The notes under the pieces are model-generated. The model did no database searches and was not told the origin of the DNA. It worked only from the letters and a program-made list of their open reading frames with translations. The position numbers were made by a program, and so were the translations under genes. Below, in pieces: positions 28,270-38,132 of a stretch of 64,000 nt of DNA. Numbering within the stretch: position 1 is the stretch's first letter; every line of letters starts with the position of its first letter. The stretch is from an uncultured Pluralibacter sp. GTDB taxonomy: Bacteria; Pseudomonadota; Gammaproteobacteria; Enterobacterales; Enterobacteriaceae. The DNA lies in NCBI RefSeq assembly GCF_913775985.1, contig NZ_CAJYMB010000129.1, forward strand, positions 1 to 64,000. The letters are read 5' to 3'.

Positions 28270-29760
28270 TTAATGACTGAACGGATTTCTGCCGGTAGTC
28301 GCGGTATGAGTGCGCGCCGCGGCCGGCTGAGCCGTCGCCGGAGCCATTCCTTCGCCGCCGTAGCCGTCAGCATTTGCGTTCTGCTGCGGGGTTTCCGGCG
28401 CAACGGTATCCGGCGCGGTCGGAACCGGTTTACCCAGCGAGCTGTTCAGCACGGCCAGATCGTTTTCATTCAGCGTGCCGAGTGCGGATTTCACGTTCAG
28501 CTGATTAATCAGGTAGTTGTAGCGAGCCTGAGACAGGTTTTGCTTGGCCTGATAAAGTGCGGAGGTGGCGTCCAGCACGTCAACGATAGTACGGGTACCA
28601 ACCTGATAGCCTGCTTCCATCGCGTCTAAAGAGCTCTGGGAGGAAACAACCGCCTGTTTGTACGCTTCAACGCTGCTGAGCGAGGCGTTGACGTTGTTGA
28701 AGGAGGAGCGAACGTTCTGCACCACCGAGCGGTGGGCGCTTTCCAGCTGTTCGCTGGCGCCGACAAAGTTGTACTGCGCCTGTTTCACCTGAGACGTGAC
28801 CGAGCCGCCGCTGTAGATCGGCAGGCTAAAGCTCAGGCCGATTTGGCTTTGGCCAACATTGCTATCACGGTAGCGCTGATTGCCTTCAAGGCCCCCTGTA
28901 TTTTTGCCATGATATTTGGTATCAGTCACGCCTGAAGACGCGGTTAATCCCAGGGTCGGCAGGTGGCCGTCTTCAGCATAGCGAATCTGCTCGCGGGCCA
29001 GATCCTGGTTCAGGCGGGCGGTTAACAGCGCGAGGTTGCGCGCTTCCGCCTCTTTCAGCAGGCTTTTAACGGGCTGCGGCTTGTCCATTTTCAGGCGCTC
29101 GACGTTCAGTGAGGCCAGCTCCGGATAGTAGTTTCCGGTGACCTGACGCAGCTGCTCCACCGCGTTATCCAGGTTATTGCGGAAGGTAACTTCATTTGCC
29201 AGCACAGAGTCGTACTGCGAGCGGGCGTTCTGCACGTCGGTGATGGCGACCAGGCCCACGTTAAAACGCTGGGTGGTTTGATCTAACTGACGGTAAATGG
29301 CCTTTTTCTCAGCTTCAATATAGGAGAGCGAGTCGATGGCGCTCAGCACGTTGAAATAAGCGGTCGCGGCATTGAGGATCAGCGCCTGCTGATCGGTCTG
29401 GTAGCTCACGTCCTGCACGCCGGCGGCTTTTTCCTGCAGCGTCAGCGCGCGCCATTTTGACATGTCAAAAAGGGTCTGCGTTAATCGTAGTGATGCGTCA
29501 GCAGAATCGCTGTTTACGCCACTCTGCCCACGATTACCGTTGCTGTAAGTGTAATCGGCGCCTAAACCAAGCTGCGGCAACAGTGGGCTGCGTGCTTCAT
29601 TGATTTTTTCGAACGCAGCGTCGCGGTCGGCGGCAGATTTACGAAGATCCGGGTTGCTCAGGCGAGCCTGCTTATAAACCTGCAGCAGATTTTCTGCATG
29701 GCTCAGGGCGCTGAACCCCGCCAGGCTCAGTCCGATAATAATGGGGAGCAATTTCTTCAT
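28270..29760 (-). CDS. tolC: Outer-membrane efflux channel TolC
   Basis: Trimeric outer-membrane channel for AcrAB-type efflux pumps and type I secretion. The ATG at 29,760 ([10 protein letters not shown]) has AAGGA six bases upstream and gives 496 residues. The signal peptide ends LSHA before [10 protein letters not shown]. The two tandem halves of the outer-membrane-factor fold are visible (about 23-230 and 231-430), each with long helical segments. The C-terminal tail beyond about 450 is Pro/Ala/Gln-rich, as in E. coli. A marbox lies upstream. Confidence 0.97.
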   Translation of the reverse strand: MKKLLPIIIGLSLAGFSALSHAENLLQVYKQARLSNPDLRKSAADRDAAFEKINEARSPLLPQLGLGADYTYSNGNRGQSGVNSDSADASLRLTQTLFDMSKWRALTLQEKAAGVQDVSYQTDQQALILNAATAYFNVLSAIDSLSYIEAEKKAIYRQLDQTTQRFNVGLVAITDVQNARSQYDSVLANEVTFRNNLDNAVEQLRQVTGNYYPELASLNVERLKMDKPQPVKSLLKEAEARNLALLTARLNQDLAREQIRYAEDGHLPTLGLTASSGVTDTKYHGKNTGGLEGNQRYRDSNVGQSQIGLSFSLPIYSGGSVTSQVKQAQYNFVGASEQLESAHRSVVQNVRSSFNNVNASLSSVEAYKQAVVSSQSSLDAMEAGYQVGTRTIVDVLDATSALYQAKQNLSQARYNYLINQLNVKSALGTLNENDLAVLNSSLGKPVPTAPDTVAPETPQQNANADGYGGEGMAPATAQPAAARTHTATTGRNPFSH

Positions 29761-29841
29761 TTGCATTCCTTGTTGCGAAGCATTTAGCGCTGATCTACTC
29801 AAAAATGACCGTTGATTGTACCAGAGGCAACTTGTCTGAAA

Positions 29842-29860
29842 AGTTGGCGTATTGTGCCAT
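29842..29860 (-). promoter_or_regulatory. Marbox (MarA/SoxS/Rob site) upstream of tolC
   Basis: Read on the minus strand, ATGGCACAATACGCCAACT fits the marbox consensus AYnGCACnnWnnRYYAAAY at all but one constrained base. It lies 82-100 bases upstream of the tolC start. MarA/SoxS/Rob activation of tolC is known in E. coli. Confidence 0.72.
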
Positions 29861-29962
29861 CTGGCGTTAATTTGCACCAATCTATCATAGTGTAATTAAA
29901 ACAATAGCCAGTCCGGCTTAAAATCCATAATTTCATCACAACTGAATAGTTAGGGAACGCTG

Positions 29963-30595
29963 ATGAATAAGATTAGTAAAAGTATCGTTGCCTATGGCAA
30001 AAATGATGTTGAAATTATCGCGCGAGAAACGCTCTATCGCGGCTTTTTCTCCCTCGATCTCTATCGCTTTCGCCACCGCCTGTTTAACGGCGAGATGAGC
30101 GGCGAAGTGCGGCGCGAAATTTTTGAGCGCGGTCACGCCGCCGTCTTGCTACCCTACGATCCTGTTCGCGATGAGGTTGTGCTGGTGGAGCAAATTCGTA
30201 TTGCGGCCTGGGAAACCAGCGAAACCCCGTGGCTGCTGGAGATGGTCGCCGGCATGATTGAAGAGGGCGAGAGTCCCGAGGACGTGGCGCGCCGGGAGGC
30301 GGAAGAAGAAGCCGGCCTGAACATTGGGCGCGTGCATAACATTCTTAGCTATCTGGCAAGCCCCGGCGGTACCAGCGAGCGTCTGACCGTTCTGGCGGGC
30401 GAAGTGGACGCCAGCACCGCACACGGCATTCACGGTCTGGCTGATGAGAACGAAGATATTCGGGTTCATGTGGTAAGCAGGGAGCAGGCTTATCAGTGGG
30501 TAGAAGAGGGGAGAATCGACAACGCGGCTTCCATCATTGCTCTGCAGTGGCTGCAGTTGAACTATCAGAAATTACGACACGAGTGGACAACATGA
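29963..30595 (+). CDS. nudF: ADP-ribose pyrophosphatase NudF
   Basis: Nudix hydrolase that cleaves ADP-ribose to AMP and ribose 5-phosphate. It has 210 residues (E. coli 209). The 23-residue Nudix box runs from Gly97 to Leu119: [15 protein letters not shown] followed by EAEEEAGL, with the metal-binding REAEEE core intact. It is divergent from tolC and starts the nudF-yqiB-cpdA-yqiA-parE series. Its stop overlaps the yqiB start (ATGA). Confidence 0.96.
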   Translation: MNKISKSIVAYGKNDVEIIARETLYRGFFSLDLYRFRHRLFNGEMSGEVRREIFERGHAAVLLPYDPVRDEVVLVEQIRIAAWETSETPWLLEMVAGMIEEGESPEDVARREAEEEAGLNIGRVHNILSYLASPGGTSERLTVLAGEVDASTAHGIHGLADENEDIRVHVVSREQAYQWVEEGRIDNAASIIALQWLQLNYQKLRHEWTT

Positions 30596-31014
30596 AGCGT
30601 TATACGCCTGACTTTCCAGAAATGATGCGCCTGTGCGAAACCAACTTCGCCCAGCTGCGCCGCCTGCTGCCTCAAACCGACGCACCCGGCGAAACGGTAA
30701 CCTATCAGGTGGGCAATGCACATTATCGACTAACCATCAGCGAGTCGACCCGCTACACTACGCTGGTTGAAATAGAGCAAACGCTACCCAAGGTCAGCTA
30801 CTGGAGCCTGCCGTCCATGTCGGTACGGCTGTATCACGATGCGATGGTGGCTGAAGTGTGTTCAAGCCAGCAGATCTTTCGCTTTAAGGCACGCTATGAT
30901 TATCCGAATAAAAAATTGCATCAGCGTGATGAAAAGCATCAAATTAACCAGTTTTTAGCCGACTGGCTAAGATACTGTTTAGCACATGGAGCGATGGCGA
31001 TTCCGGTTTGTTAG
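30592..31014 (+). CDS. yqiB: DUF1249 protein YqiB
   Basis: 140-residue cytoplasmic protein of the DUF1249 family, function unknown. It starts [16 protein letters not shown], as in E. coli, from an ATG that overlaps the nudF stop. Conserved stretches are [21 protein letters not shown] and the Lys/His-rich [14 protein letters not shown]. Constant linkage to nudF and cpdA in enterobacteria suggests a nucleotide-related job, but nothing in the sequence proves it. Confidence 0.92.
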   Translation: MKRYTPDFPEMMRLCETNFAQLRRLLPQTDAPGETVTYQVGNAHYRLTISESTRYTTLVEIEQTLPKVSYWSLPSMSVRLYHDAMVAEVCSSQQIFRFKARYDYPNKKLHQRDEKHQINQFLADWLRYCLAHGAMAIPVC

Positions 31015-31050
31015 CGTCAGAAACCTGAGGACGAAACCTAAGGACACCAT

Positions 31051-31878
31051 TTGGAAAGCCTGTTAAACCTTCCTCTGGCTGGTGGGGCCAGGGCCAGGAT
31101 ATTGCAAATTACTGATACTCACCTTTTTGCGCAGAAACACGAGACGCTGCTGGGCGTAAACACCTGGGAGAGCTACCAGGCGGTTACTGCGGCTATCCGC
31201 GCCTCGCAGCGTGAATACGATTTGATCGTCGCCACCGGAGATTTAGCGCAGGACCACTCGTCTGAGGCCTACCAGCGCTTTGCCGAAGGGCTTGCGGATC
31301 TCGATGCGCCCTGCGTCTGGCTGCCGGGAAACCATGATTTTCAGCCCGCCATGTACAGCACGCTCTACAGCTCGGGGATTTCACCGGCCAAGTGCATTCA
31401 GGTGGGCGATAGTTGGCAGATTCTGCTCCTCGACAGTCAGGTTTTCGGCGTGCCCCACGGCGAGCTCAGCGATTTTCAGCTTGAATGGCTGGAAAACAGG
31501 CTCGCGGAGTGCGGCGAGCGCTATACTCTGCTTTTATTACACCACCATCCGCTGCCCGCGGGCTGCAGCTGGCTCGATCAGCACAGCCTGCGCAACGCCG
31601 GCGCGCTTGATGGCGTACTCTCCCGTTTTCCTCGCGTCAGCCATATTCTCTGCGGGCACATCCATCAGGAGATGGATGTGGACTGGAACGGCCGGCGCAT
31701 GATGGCGACACCGTCAACCTGCGTTCAGTTTAAGCCGCACTGCGCAAACTTTACGCTGGATAGTGTTTCCCCCGGCTGGCGCTGGATAGATCTGCACGCG
31801 GACGGCACGGTGGTCACCGAAGTGTGCCGGCTTGACGGCGCGCAATTCAGGCCGGATACCGGCTCTGAGGGATACTGA
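31051..31878 (+). CDS. cpdA: 3',5'-cyclic AMP phosphodiesterase CpdA
   Basis: Hydrolyses cAMP to AMP and so lowers CRP signalling. The 275-residue protein shows all calcineurin-type metallophosphoesterase motifs in order: [29 protein letters not shown] and CGHIHQE. The start is TTG at 31,051 behind AAGGA, with the following residues [10 protein letters not shown] matching E. coli, where I recall the same unusual start. The stop overlaps the yqiA start by one base. The periplasmic cyclic-nucleotide phosphodiesterase gene cpdB is missing from its usual place elsewhere in this window. Confidence 0.95.
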   Translation: MESLLNLPLAGGARARILQITDTHLFAQKHETLLGVNTWESYQAVTAAIRASQREYDLIVATGDLAQDHSSEAYQRFAEGLADLDAPCVWLPGNHDFQPAMYSTLYSSGISPAKCIQVGDSWQILLLDSQVFGVPHGELSDFQLEWLENRLAECGERYTLLLLHHHPLPAGCSWLDQHSLRNAGALDGVLSRFPRVSHILCGHIHQEMDVDWNGRRMMATPSTCVQFKPHCANFTLDSVSPGWRWIDLHADGTVVTEVCRLDGAQFRPDTGSEGY

Positions 31879-32453
31879 TGTCTGCGCTTCTCTATCTTCA
31901 CGGTTTTAACAGCTCGCCGCTGTCGGCAAAGGCTACCGCGCTGAAGGCGTGGCTTCGCGAGCATCATCCGGCTATTGAGATGATTGTTCCCCAGCTTCCC
32001 GCCTATCCGGCAGAGGCGGCAGAGTGTATTGAGAAGCTGGTGATGGCCCACGGCGGAGAGCCGCTGGGCATCGTCGGCTCTTCGCTGGGCGGCTATTACG
32101 CGACCTGGCTCTCCCAGTGCTTTATGCTGCCGGCAGTGGTGGTAAACCCCGCCGTTCGCCCGTTTGAGCTGCTTACGGGCTATCTCGGTCACAACGAGAA
32201 TCCCTACACCGGCGAACAATATGTGCTAGAGTCTCGCCATATTTACGATCTGAAGGTGATGCAAATCGACCCGCTGGAAGCCCCGGATCTTATCTGGCTC
32301 CTCCAGCAGACGGACGATGAAGTGCTCGATTATCGCCAGGCTGTAGACTATTACGCTCCCTGCCGCCAGACGGTAGAAGAGGGCGGTAATCACGCATTTA
32401 TCGGTTTTGAAGATCATTTCACACAGATTATCGACTTTCTGGGCCTGCGCTAA
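31878..32453 (+). CDS. yqiA: Esterase YqiA (alpha/beta hydrolase)
   Basis: 191-residue alpha/beta hydrolase (E. coli 193) with esterase activity on short acyl esters. The nucleophile elbow is [11 protein letters not shown] and the early strand motif is [14 protein letters not shown]. Downstream Asp (QTDDEVLDY) and His ([12 protein letters not shown]) complete a plausible triad. It is coupled to cpdA by TGATG and followed by parE after 26 bases, as in E. coli. Confidence 0.93.
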   Translation: MSALLYLHGFNSSPLSAKATALKAWLREHHPAIEMIVPQLPAYPAEAAECIEKLVMAHGGEPLGIVGSSLGGYYATWLSQCFMLPAVVVNPAVRPFELLTGYLGHNENPYTGEQYVLESRHIYDLKVMQIDPLEAPDLIWLLQQTDDEVLDYRQAVDYYAPCRQTVEEGGNHAFIGFEDHFTQIIDFLGLR

Positions 32454-32479
32454 CGGGCCCTACTATTCGTGAAAAAACC

Positions 32480-34372
32480 ATGACGCAATCTTATAACGCT
32501 GATGCCATTGAGGTACTCACCGGGCTTGAGCCGGTTCGCCGCCGCCCGGGGATGTATACCGATACCACGCGCCCAAACCACCTGGGCCAGGAAGTCATTG
32601 ATAACAGCGTCGATGAAGCGCTGGCAGGCCATGCCAAGCGCGTGGAGGTAATTCTCCATGCCGATCAGTCGCTGGAAGTTATTGACGACGGCCGCGGCAT
32701 GCCGGTGGATATCCACCCGGAAGAAGGGGTTCCGGCCGTCGAGCTGATCCTCTGTCGCCTGCACGCCGGTGGTAAATTCTCTAACAAAAACTACCAGTTC
32801 TCCGGCGGCCTGCACGGCGTGGGGATTTCGGTGGTGAACGCCCTTTCAAAGCGCGTGGAAGTTAACGTCCGCCGCGACGGGCAGATCTACACTATCGCCT
32901 TTGAAAACGGCGACAAAGTTGAAGATCTGCACGTGACCGGCACGGTGGGCAAGCGCAATACCGGGACCAGCGTTCACTTCTGGCCGGACGAAAGCTTCTT
33001 CGACAGCCCGCGCTTCTCGGTTTCTCGCCTGACGCACCTGCTGAAGGCCAAAGCGGTGCTGTGCCCCGGCGTCGAGATCGTCTTTAAAGACAAAGTTAAC
33101 AACAGCGAACAGACCTGGTGCTACGCGGACGGCCTGAACGACTATCTGTCGGAAGCGGTTAACGGCCTGCCGCTGCTGCCGGAAAAACCGTTTGTCGGTA
33201 CCTTTAAAGGGGAAACCGAGGCGGTCGACTGGGCGCTGCTGTGGCTGCCGGAGGGCGGCGAGCTGCTAACCGAAAGCTACGTTAACCTGATCCCGACCAT
33301 GCAGGGCGGCACCCACGTTAACGGCCTGCGCCAGGGCCTGCTTGACGCGATGCGCGAGTTTTGCGAATACCGCAATATTCTGCCGCGCGGCGTGAAGCTG
33401 TCGGCGGAGGATATCTGGGACCGCTGCGCCTACGTGCTGTCGGTCAAAATGCAGGATCCGCAGTTTGCCGGACAGACCAAAGAACGTCTTTCTTCGCGCC
33501 AGTGCGCGGCGTTCGTTTCGGCGGTAGTGAAAGATGCCTTCTCCCTGTGGCTGAACCAGAACGTGCAGGACGCGGAATTGCTGGCCGAAATGGCCGTCTC
33601 CAGCGCCCAGCGTCGCCTGCGCGCGGCCAAGAAAGTGGTGCGCAAAAAGCTCACCAGCGGACCGGCGCTGCCGGGCAAGCTGGCGGACTGCACTGCGCAG
33701 GATCTCAGCCGCACCGAGCTTTTCCTGGTGGAAGGTGACTCCGCGGGCGGCTCCGCCAAGCAGGCGCGCGATCGCGAATATCAGGCGATCATGCCGCTTA
33801 AGGGTAAAATCCTCAACACCTGGGAAGTCTCTTCCGATGAAGTGCTGGCCTCGCAGGAGGTGCACGACATCTCCGTTGCGATTGGCATCGATCCGGACAG
33901 CGCCGATCTCAGCCAGCTGCGCTACGGCAAAATCTGTATTCTGGCGGATGCGGACTCCGACGGCCTGCACATCGCAACCCTGCTGTGCGCGCTGTTCGTC
34001 AAGCACTTCCGCGCGGTAGTGAAAGAAGGCCACGTGTACGTGGCGATGCCGCCGCTGTACCGTATCGACCTCGGTAAAGAGGTGTATTACGCGCTGGACG
34101 AAGAAGAGAAAGCGGGCGTGCTGGAGCAGCTCAAGCGCAAGAAGGGCAAGCCGAACGTGCAGCGCTTTAAAGGGCTGGGCGAGATGAACCCGATGCAGCT
34201 GCGCGAAACCACGCTCGATCCGAATACCCGCCGCCTGGTGCAGCTGGTGATCAACGACGAAGACGAGCGCCAGACTGACGCGATGATGGATATGCTGCTG
34301 GCGAAGAAGCGCTCGGAAGACCGGCGCAACTGGCTGCAGGAGAAAGGCGATATGGCGGATCTCGACGCCTGA
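32480..34372 (+). CDS. parE: DNA topoisomerase IV subunit B ParE
   Basis: ATPase subunit of topoisomerase IV, which separates linked daughter chromosomes with ParC. It has 630 residues, the E. coli length. The GHKL ATPase motifs are EVIDNSVDEALAG, DDGRGMPVD and GGLHGVGISVVNAL; the TOPRIM metal site is LVEGDSAGGSAKQ with DADSDG. The quinolone-relevant segment around LASQEVHDISVAIG looks wild type. Last gene of the nudF series; a strong bidirectional terminator follows. Confidence 0.97.
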   Translation: MTQSYNADAIEVLTGLEPVRRRPGMYTDTTRPNHLGQEVIDNSVDEALAGHAKRVEVILHADQSLEVIDDGRGMPVDIHPEEGVPAVELILCRLHAGGKFSNKNYQFSGGLHGVGISVVNALSKRVEVNVRRDGQIYTIAFENGDKVEDLHVTGTVGKRNTGTSVHFWPDESFFDSPRFSVSRLTHLLKAKAVLCPGVEIVFKDKVNNSEQTWCYADGLNDYLSEAVNGLPLLPEKPFVGTFKGETEAVDWALLWLPEGGELLTESYVNLIPTMQGGTHVNGLRQGLLDAMREFCEYRNILPRGVKLSAEDIWDRCAYVLSVKMQDPQFAGQTKERLSSRQCAAFVSAVVKDAFSLWLNQNVQDAELLAEMAVSSAQRRLRAAKKVVRKKLTSGPALPGKLADCTAQDLSRTELFLVEGDSAGGSAKQARDREYQAIMPLKGKILNTWEVSSDEVLASQEVHDISVAIGIDPDSADLSQLRYGKICILADADSDGLHIATLLCALFVKHFRAVVKEGHVYVAMPPLYRIDLGKEVYYALDEEEKAGVLEQLKRKKGKPNVQRFKGLGEMNPMQLRETTLDPNTRRLVQLVINDEDERQTDAMMDMLLAKKRSEDRRNWLQEKGDMADLDA

Positions 34373-34383
34373 TTGCCAGACGT

Positions 34384-34413
34384 AAAAAAACCGGCGAATT
34401 CGCCGGTTTTTTT
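34384..34413. terminator. Bidirectional terminator between parE and ygiN
   Basis: A 30-base perfect palindrome: seven A, CCGGCG, AATT centre, CGCCGG, seven T. Both strands therefore read as GC stem plus U-run, serving the convergent parE and ygiN transcripts. Confidence 0.92.
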
Positions 34414-34424
34414 ATGCGCTAATA

Positions 34425-34739
34425 TCAGACGCCGGGCTGCAGGATGCGAATTTCCATCTCCAGCACGTCGCTTTTAGTCGCTTCGCTGAACGCCTTCATG
34501 TGCGGCGTGTTCAGGTGCGCTTCAAGATGCGCGATGCTTTCCCACTGCTCCACCATCACGATAGAGTCCGGCGCGGTGGTCTGAAAGCTCACGCCCGCGG
34601 CGGCGTCAACCAGCGGCGCGTAGCCGTGGCAGCCCGCTTCATTCAGCACGGTCGGAATGATTTTGGCAAACTGATCGAGCACGGCCTGGCGATGGTGCTG
34701 CCCAGGACGGGTACGGATCTCGGCAATAACAGTTAACAT
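34425..34739 (-). CDS. ygiN: Quinol monooxygenase YgiN
   Basis: 104-residue ABM-fold (ferredoxin-like) protein; the E. coli homologue oxidises menadiol and is thought to form a quinone redox cycle with MdaB. It starts MLTVIAEIRTRPGQHH and contains the conserved DSIVMVEQWESIAHLEAHLNTPH. It follows mdaB after 33 bases and is probably co-transcribed with it. Confidence 0.94.
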   Translation of the reverse strand: MLTVIAEIRTRPGQHHRQAVLDQFAKIIPTVLNEAGCHGYAPLVDAAAGVSFQTTAPDSIVMVEQWESIAHLEAHLNTPHMKAFSEATKSDVLEMEIRILQPGV

Positions 34740-34772
34740 GATAAACGTACTCCTTTTTAATCAGAGCCTCAG

Positions 34773-35354
34773 TTAAGCAAAAATCTCGCTCAGATGCTTG
34801 CGATATTCTGCTACATGGCGCGGAACGTCGGGCATTTTTATCACGTCGTTAGCGATGTAGGTCGGCAGCGCTTCCATTCCCAGGAACTGGTTGGCTTTGT
34901 GGAACGGCAGATAGACACCGTCGACACCCACGCCGTGGAAGAACTGATCTTTATCAGTAAAGGCTTCCATTGGCGCGTTCCAGGTCAGGGACAGCATATA
35001 GGTTTTGCCCTGAATCAGGCCGCCGGAACCGTATTTTTTGCTGGCGTCGGAGCGGGTGCGGCCGTCGCTGGCGTACAGTGAACCGTGGCCTTCGGTGAAC
35101 ACGTCGTCGATGTATTTTTTAACCGTCCACGGCGCGCCCATCCACCAGCCCGGCATCTGCCAGATAACCGTATCGGCCCACAGGAAGTTTTCCACTTCGG
35201 CTTTCACATCATAGTCGCCGTCGGCACGGACGACGCGAACGTCGTGGCCGAGGTCGCGCAGGAAAGTCTCAGCAACCTCAGTCATGGTATCGTTCAGCTG
35301 GCCGTTAGAATGGCCGAATTTTTTAGCACCGTTAACAATCAGAATCTTTTTCAT
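34773..35354 (-). CDS. mdaB: NADPH:quinone reductase MdaB
   Basis: Flavodoxin-like two-electron quinone reductase of 193 residues (also called modulator of drug activity B). The flavin phosphate loop is NGAKKFGHSNGQLND, and the flavin-stacking region is IWQMPGWWMGAPWTVKKY. It works with YgiN downstream. A 29-base dyad upstream may be its operator. It lies downstream of qseC with a 105-base gap, so it probably has its own promoter. Confidence 0.95.
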   Translation of the reverse strand: MKKILIVNGAKKFGHSNGQLNDTMTEVAETFLRDLGHDVRVVRADGDYDVKAEVENFLWADTVIWQMPGWWMGAPWTVKKYIDDVFTEGHGSLYASDGRTRSDASKKYGSGGLIQGKTYMLSLTWNAPMEAFTDKDQFFHGVGVDGVYLPFHKANQFLGMEALPTYIANDVIKMPDVPRHVAEYRKHLSEIFA

Positions 35355-35414
35355 GGTTTGTCCTCAAACAACGCAATATGGACATATTTTAACCCGGCAG
35401 CGGATGTAATGAAA

Positions 35415-35443
35415 TTAGCAAAATGTGCATAGTCTTTTGCTAA
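35415..35443. promoter_or_regulatory. Perfect dyad TTAGCAAAA-N11-TTTTGCTAA upstream of mdaB
   Basis: Two 9-base arms flank 11 bases in the 105-base gap between qseC and mdaB, ending about 60 bases before the mdaB start. The T-N11-A geometry is typical of LysR-type operators. It might instead be a weak terminator for qseC. No regulator gene is next to it. Confidence 0.5.
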
Positions 35444-35459
35444 AAGAGCAATAATTGCG

Positions 35460-36809
35460 CTACCAGCTGATTTTTGCCACAAAGCCGCCCTCCGGGGCGT
35501 TCTCGAAGGTCACGTCCATGGCGTGCAGCGAGGCGATCCGGCGCACGATGGACAGCCCCAGCCCGCTGCCGGGTTCATCCTGTCCCGGCGGGCGGTAGAA
35601 GCGCTCGCCGATGCGGACAAGCTCCTCGGCGCTGACGCCGCGGCCGTTGTCGCGCACGGTAAAGCCGCGCGCGTCGAGATTTACGTCGACGACGCTGCCG
35701 CGCGGGCTGTAGCGCACGGCGTTATCCAGCAGGTTGCGCACCAGCAGCCCGAGCAGCAGCGGCTGGCCGGACTTGGTGGTGCTGCGGTCCGCGATATGCA
35801 GGCGCACCTCAATGCCCGCCTGCTGGGCGACGTGGTAAATATCCATCACCGACGATTCCAGCAGATCGGCCATGGAGATCTGTTCAATGTTGTCGAGCTG
35901 GGAAAGGGAGTCGAGGCGCGACAGGGTCAGCAGCTGCTCGACCAGGCGCGCGGCGCGATCGATGCCGATGTGCAACTGGGACAGGGCTTTTTCCAGTGCT
36001 TCCGGTTCATCCATCGACAGCTGGGCTACTTCAGTCTGCACTTTCAGCGCCGTCAGCGGGCTGCGCAGCTCGTGGGCGGCGTCGGAGGTAAAGCGCCGCT
36101 CGCGGGTCATCATCTCCAGAGAGCGGGTGAACAGCTGGTTCAGCGCTTCCACCAGCGGGCGAACTTCCCCCGGCACGCCTTTGGTGCTCAATGGTTCATC
36201 CACGTCCGGCGAGCGGTAGCGCAGGGTCTGGGTTAATTTCTTCAGCGGAGATAGCTCGCGGCTCAGCTGCATGGTCATCAGCAAAATCATCAGCGGCAGC
36301 GCCACCAGCCAGGGAATAAGCTGGCGGGTAATGATTTTCAGCGCCATCTCTTCGCGATATTCCCACTCCTGGCCGACCACAATATGGTATTTGCCGTCCG
36401 GGGAGGTTATCCACAGATAGCGCCATTCGTCCTCGTCGTTGTACATCGGGCCGTTAAAAAAACCGTCCTGGGTGTAGGAGTAGGGGATGTCCGGCCCGTT
36501 TTCGCCGTCGTTAATCACCATCCGCCCGTCGGTGGTGAACACTGCAAAGGTCAGGGCATCATCGTCCATGTGGGCGTGCTTGAGCTTTTTATTCGGCTGT
36601 AGATTCGGGCTTTTGACACTCTTCTCGTTGATGCTCATCACCACCAGGCGCTTGGCGAACAGAATCTGCTGGGTATCGAACAGCCGGTTGAGCTGCTTGG
36701 TGGTGTGGTGCCAGGCAAAGAAGCTGGCGCAGCCCCACGCCAGCATGGTCAGGATGATAAACAGCAGCGTCAGGCGAACCCGCAGACTCAGGTTGTTGAG
36801 GTAATTCAT
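35460..36809 (-). CDS. qseC: Sensor histidine kinase QseC
   Basis: Inner-membrane histidine kinase of 449 residues (E. coli 449), partner of QseB and reported to respond to AI-3, adrenaline and noradrenaline. Parts: membrane helix 1 (about 13-33), periplasmic sensor to about 160, helix 2 (about 163-182), HAMP, then dimerisation/phosphoacceptor helix with His246 in [16 protein letters not shown] and an ATPase domain ([26 protein letters not shown]). The start overlaps the qseB stop by four bases. Confidence 0.96.
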   Translation of the reverse strand: MNYLNNLSLRVRLTLLFIILTMLAWGCASFFAWHHTTKQLNRLFDTQQILFAKRLVVMSINEKSVKSPNLQPNKKLKHAHMDDDALTFAVFTTDGRMVINDGENGPDIPYSYTQDGFFNGPMYNDEDEWRYLWITSPDGKYHIVVGQEWEYREEMALKIITRQLIPWLVALPLMILLMTMQLSRELSPLKKLTQTLRYRSPDVDEPLSTKGVPGEVRPLVEALNQLFTRSLEMMTRERRFTSDAAHELRSPLTALKVQTEVAQLSMDEPEALEKALSQLHIGIDRAARLVEQLLTLSRLDSLSQLDNIEQISMADLLESSVMDIYHVAQQAGIEVRLHIADRSTTKSGQPLLLGLLVRNLLDNAVRYSPRGSVVDVNLDARGFTVRDNGRGVSAEELVRIGERFYRPPGQDEPGSGLGLSIVRRIASLHAMDVTFENAPEGGFVAKISW

Positions 36810-37465
36810 TGGTCACCCAGGGTGTAGCCGATGCCGTGAACGGTGCGAATGAAGCTGCTGCCTAGCTTGCGGCGCAGGTGGTGAACGTGAACCTCGACGG
36901 CGTTGCTGGAAACGTCGTCATCCCAGTTGTAGAGCTTCTCTTCAATCAGCTTGCGCGGCAGCACCCGGCCCGCGTTGCGCATTAGCAGCTCCAGCAGGGC
37001 GAACTCTTTCGGCTTCAGCAGTAGCGACTCGTCATTAAGCGTTGCCGTCAGGCTGTCGGGATTAAGCGTGACATTGCCGTGGCGCAGGGAGTTATTAGCC
37101 TGACCGTGAACCCGGCGGATCAGCGCCTCCAGCCGGGCGGCAACTTCGATCAGCGCGAAGGGTTTGCACAGATAGTCGTCCGCGCCGAGGCGCAGGCCCT
37201 CAACCCGCTGGGCCAGCGCGTCGCGGGCGGTGAGAATTAGCACCGGCTCGTTTTTACCCTTCTCCCGCCACTCGCGCAGGATCTCCAGTCCGTCGATACC
37301 GGGCAGGGTCAAATCAAGGATCACCGCATCGTAGGGCGCGCTGTACAGCGCGGCTTTCCCCTCTTCGCCGCGGGTGAACCAGTCGAGGGTAAACCCCATC
37401 TTAATAAGCCCGGCTTTAAGACCGTCGCCGATCAGCTTGTCGTCTTCTACCAGTAAAATGCGCAT
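36806..37465 (-). CDS. qseB: Response regulator QseB
   Basis: OmpR/PhoB-type response regulator of 219 residues. The receiver domain has the acidic pocket (VEDDK), phosphoacceptor Asp51 in [13 protein letters not shown], and Thr/Lys switch residues in LTARDA and CKPF. The C-terminal winged helix includes [13 protein letters not shown] and VHGIGYTLG. It controls flagellar and metabolic genes in E. coli. It is divergent from ygiW, whose promoter carries a matching box. Confidence 0.96.
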   Translation of the reverse strand: MRILLVEDDKLIGDGLKAGLIKMGFTLDWFTRGEEGKAALYSAPYDAVILDLTLPGIDGLEILREWREKGKNEPVLILTARDALAQRVEGLRLGADDYLCKPFALIEVAARLEALIRRVHGQANNSLRHGNVTLNPDSLTATLNDESLLLKPKEFALLELLMRNAGRVLPRKLIEEKLYNWDDDVSSNAVEVHVHHLRRKLGSSFIRTVHGIGYTLGDQ

Positions 37466-37551
37466 CCGTCCGCCTCCACAATAATCGCTGTTTGCGGTCA
37501 GTAAACCCGCGCAAAAGGCCGGTGTACAGCAAAAAAATCTTTTTTTCTGCT

Positions 37552-37568
37552 GTTAAGGAGTCGTTAAG
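37552..37568 (+). promoter_or_regulatory. QseB/PmrA-type box at the ygiW promoter
   Basis: Two direct half sites GTTAAG separated by five bases, giving the 11-base phasing of PmrA/BasR and QseB boxes. A probable -10 element TATGCT follows at 37,572-37,577, so the box takes the place of the -35 as in class II activation. ygiW responds to QseB and to PmrA/BasR in E. coli and Salmonella. Confidence 0.65.
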
Positions 37569-37616
37569 TTCTATGCTGTTAACTAACACTCAAACACGAT
37601 GAAGGGAGAAACAATC

Positions 37617-38021
37617 ATGAAGAAGACTTTTGCTCTGGCAGCTATTGTAGCGTTAATGTCGGCCCCGGTATTTGCAGCCAACGCCGAAGGCGGTTTTTCC
37701 GGCCCGGGCGCGCCGACTTCAGCGCAGCAGCAGACCGGCGGTTTTTCCGGTCCTAACAGCAGCGTGACCACCGTCGATGCGGCGAAAAAGATGGCTGACG
37801 ATGCCAATGTCACCCTGCGCGGTAACATTATTCAGCAAACGTCACACGATGATTACACCTTCAAAGACAGCACCGGCACCATCAGCGTCGAGATCGACCA
37901 CAAGCGCTGGAACGGCCTGAACATCACGCCGAAGGACGTTGTTGAAATTCAGGGTGAAGTGGATCAGGACAAGCACGGCGTCGATATTGACGTTAAGCAG
38001 ATCAAAAAAGTGAGCCAGTAA
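37617..38021 (+). CDS. ygiW: Periplasmic OB-fold stress protein YgiW (VisP)
   Basis: 134-residue secreted BOF (bacterial OB-fold, DUF388) protein. The signal peptide ends VFA before ANAEGGFSG. A short tandem GGFSGP motif follows, then the OB domain (about 60-134, including LRGNIIQ and FKDSTGTISVEIDHKRW). In Salmonella VisP binds peptidoglycan sugar and contributes to stress resistance and virulence. The ATG at 37,617 has GGGAGAAA before it. It is divergent from qseB. Confidence 0.94.
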   Translation: MKKTFALAAIVALMSAPVFAANAEGGFSGPGAPTSAQQQTGGFSGPNSSVTTVDAAKKMADDANVTLRGNIIQQTSHDDYTFKDSTGTISVEIDHKRWNGLNITPKDVVEIQGEVDQDKHGVDIDVKQIKKVSQ

Positions 38022-38093
38022 CGTAACCACCGCCGCCGCAACCGCGGCGGCAGGCGCCTGCCCGTAGCTGATACGGCAAGCGTAGCCCCGCCG

Positions 38094-38132
38094 ACGCAAT
38101 CCCGCGCCGGCGGGGCTTTTTACTTTTCCCAT
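38094..38132 (+). terminator. Terminator after ygiW
   Basis: A 10-bp GC stem (AGCCCCGCCG / CGGCGGGGCT) followed by a run of T ends the ygiW transcript. A second perfect hairpin (CCGCCGC, loop AACC, 38,033-38,050) lies directly after the stop and may protect the 3' end. Confidence 0.8.

Noticed and set aside
37689-37755. Short DNA direct repeat inside ygiW
   Set aside because: It is the coding consequence of a duplicated GGFSGP protein motif, also known in the family, not a separate element.
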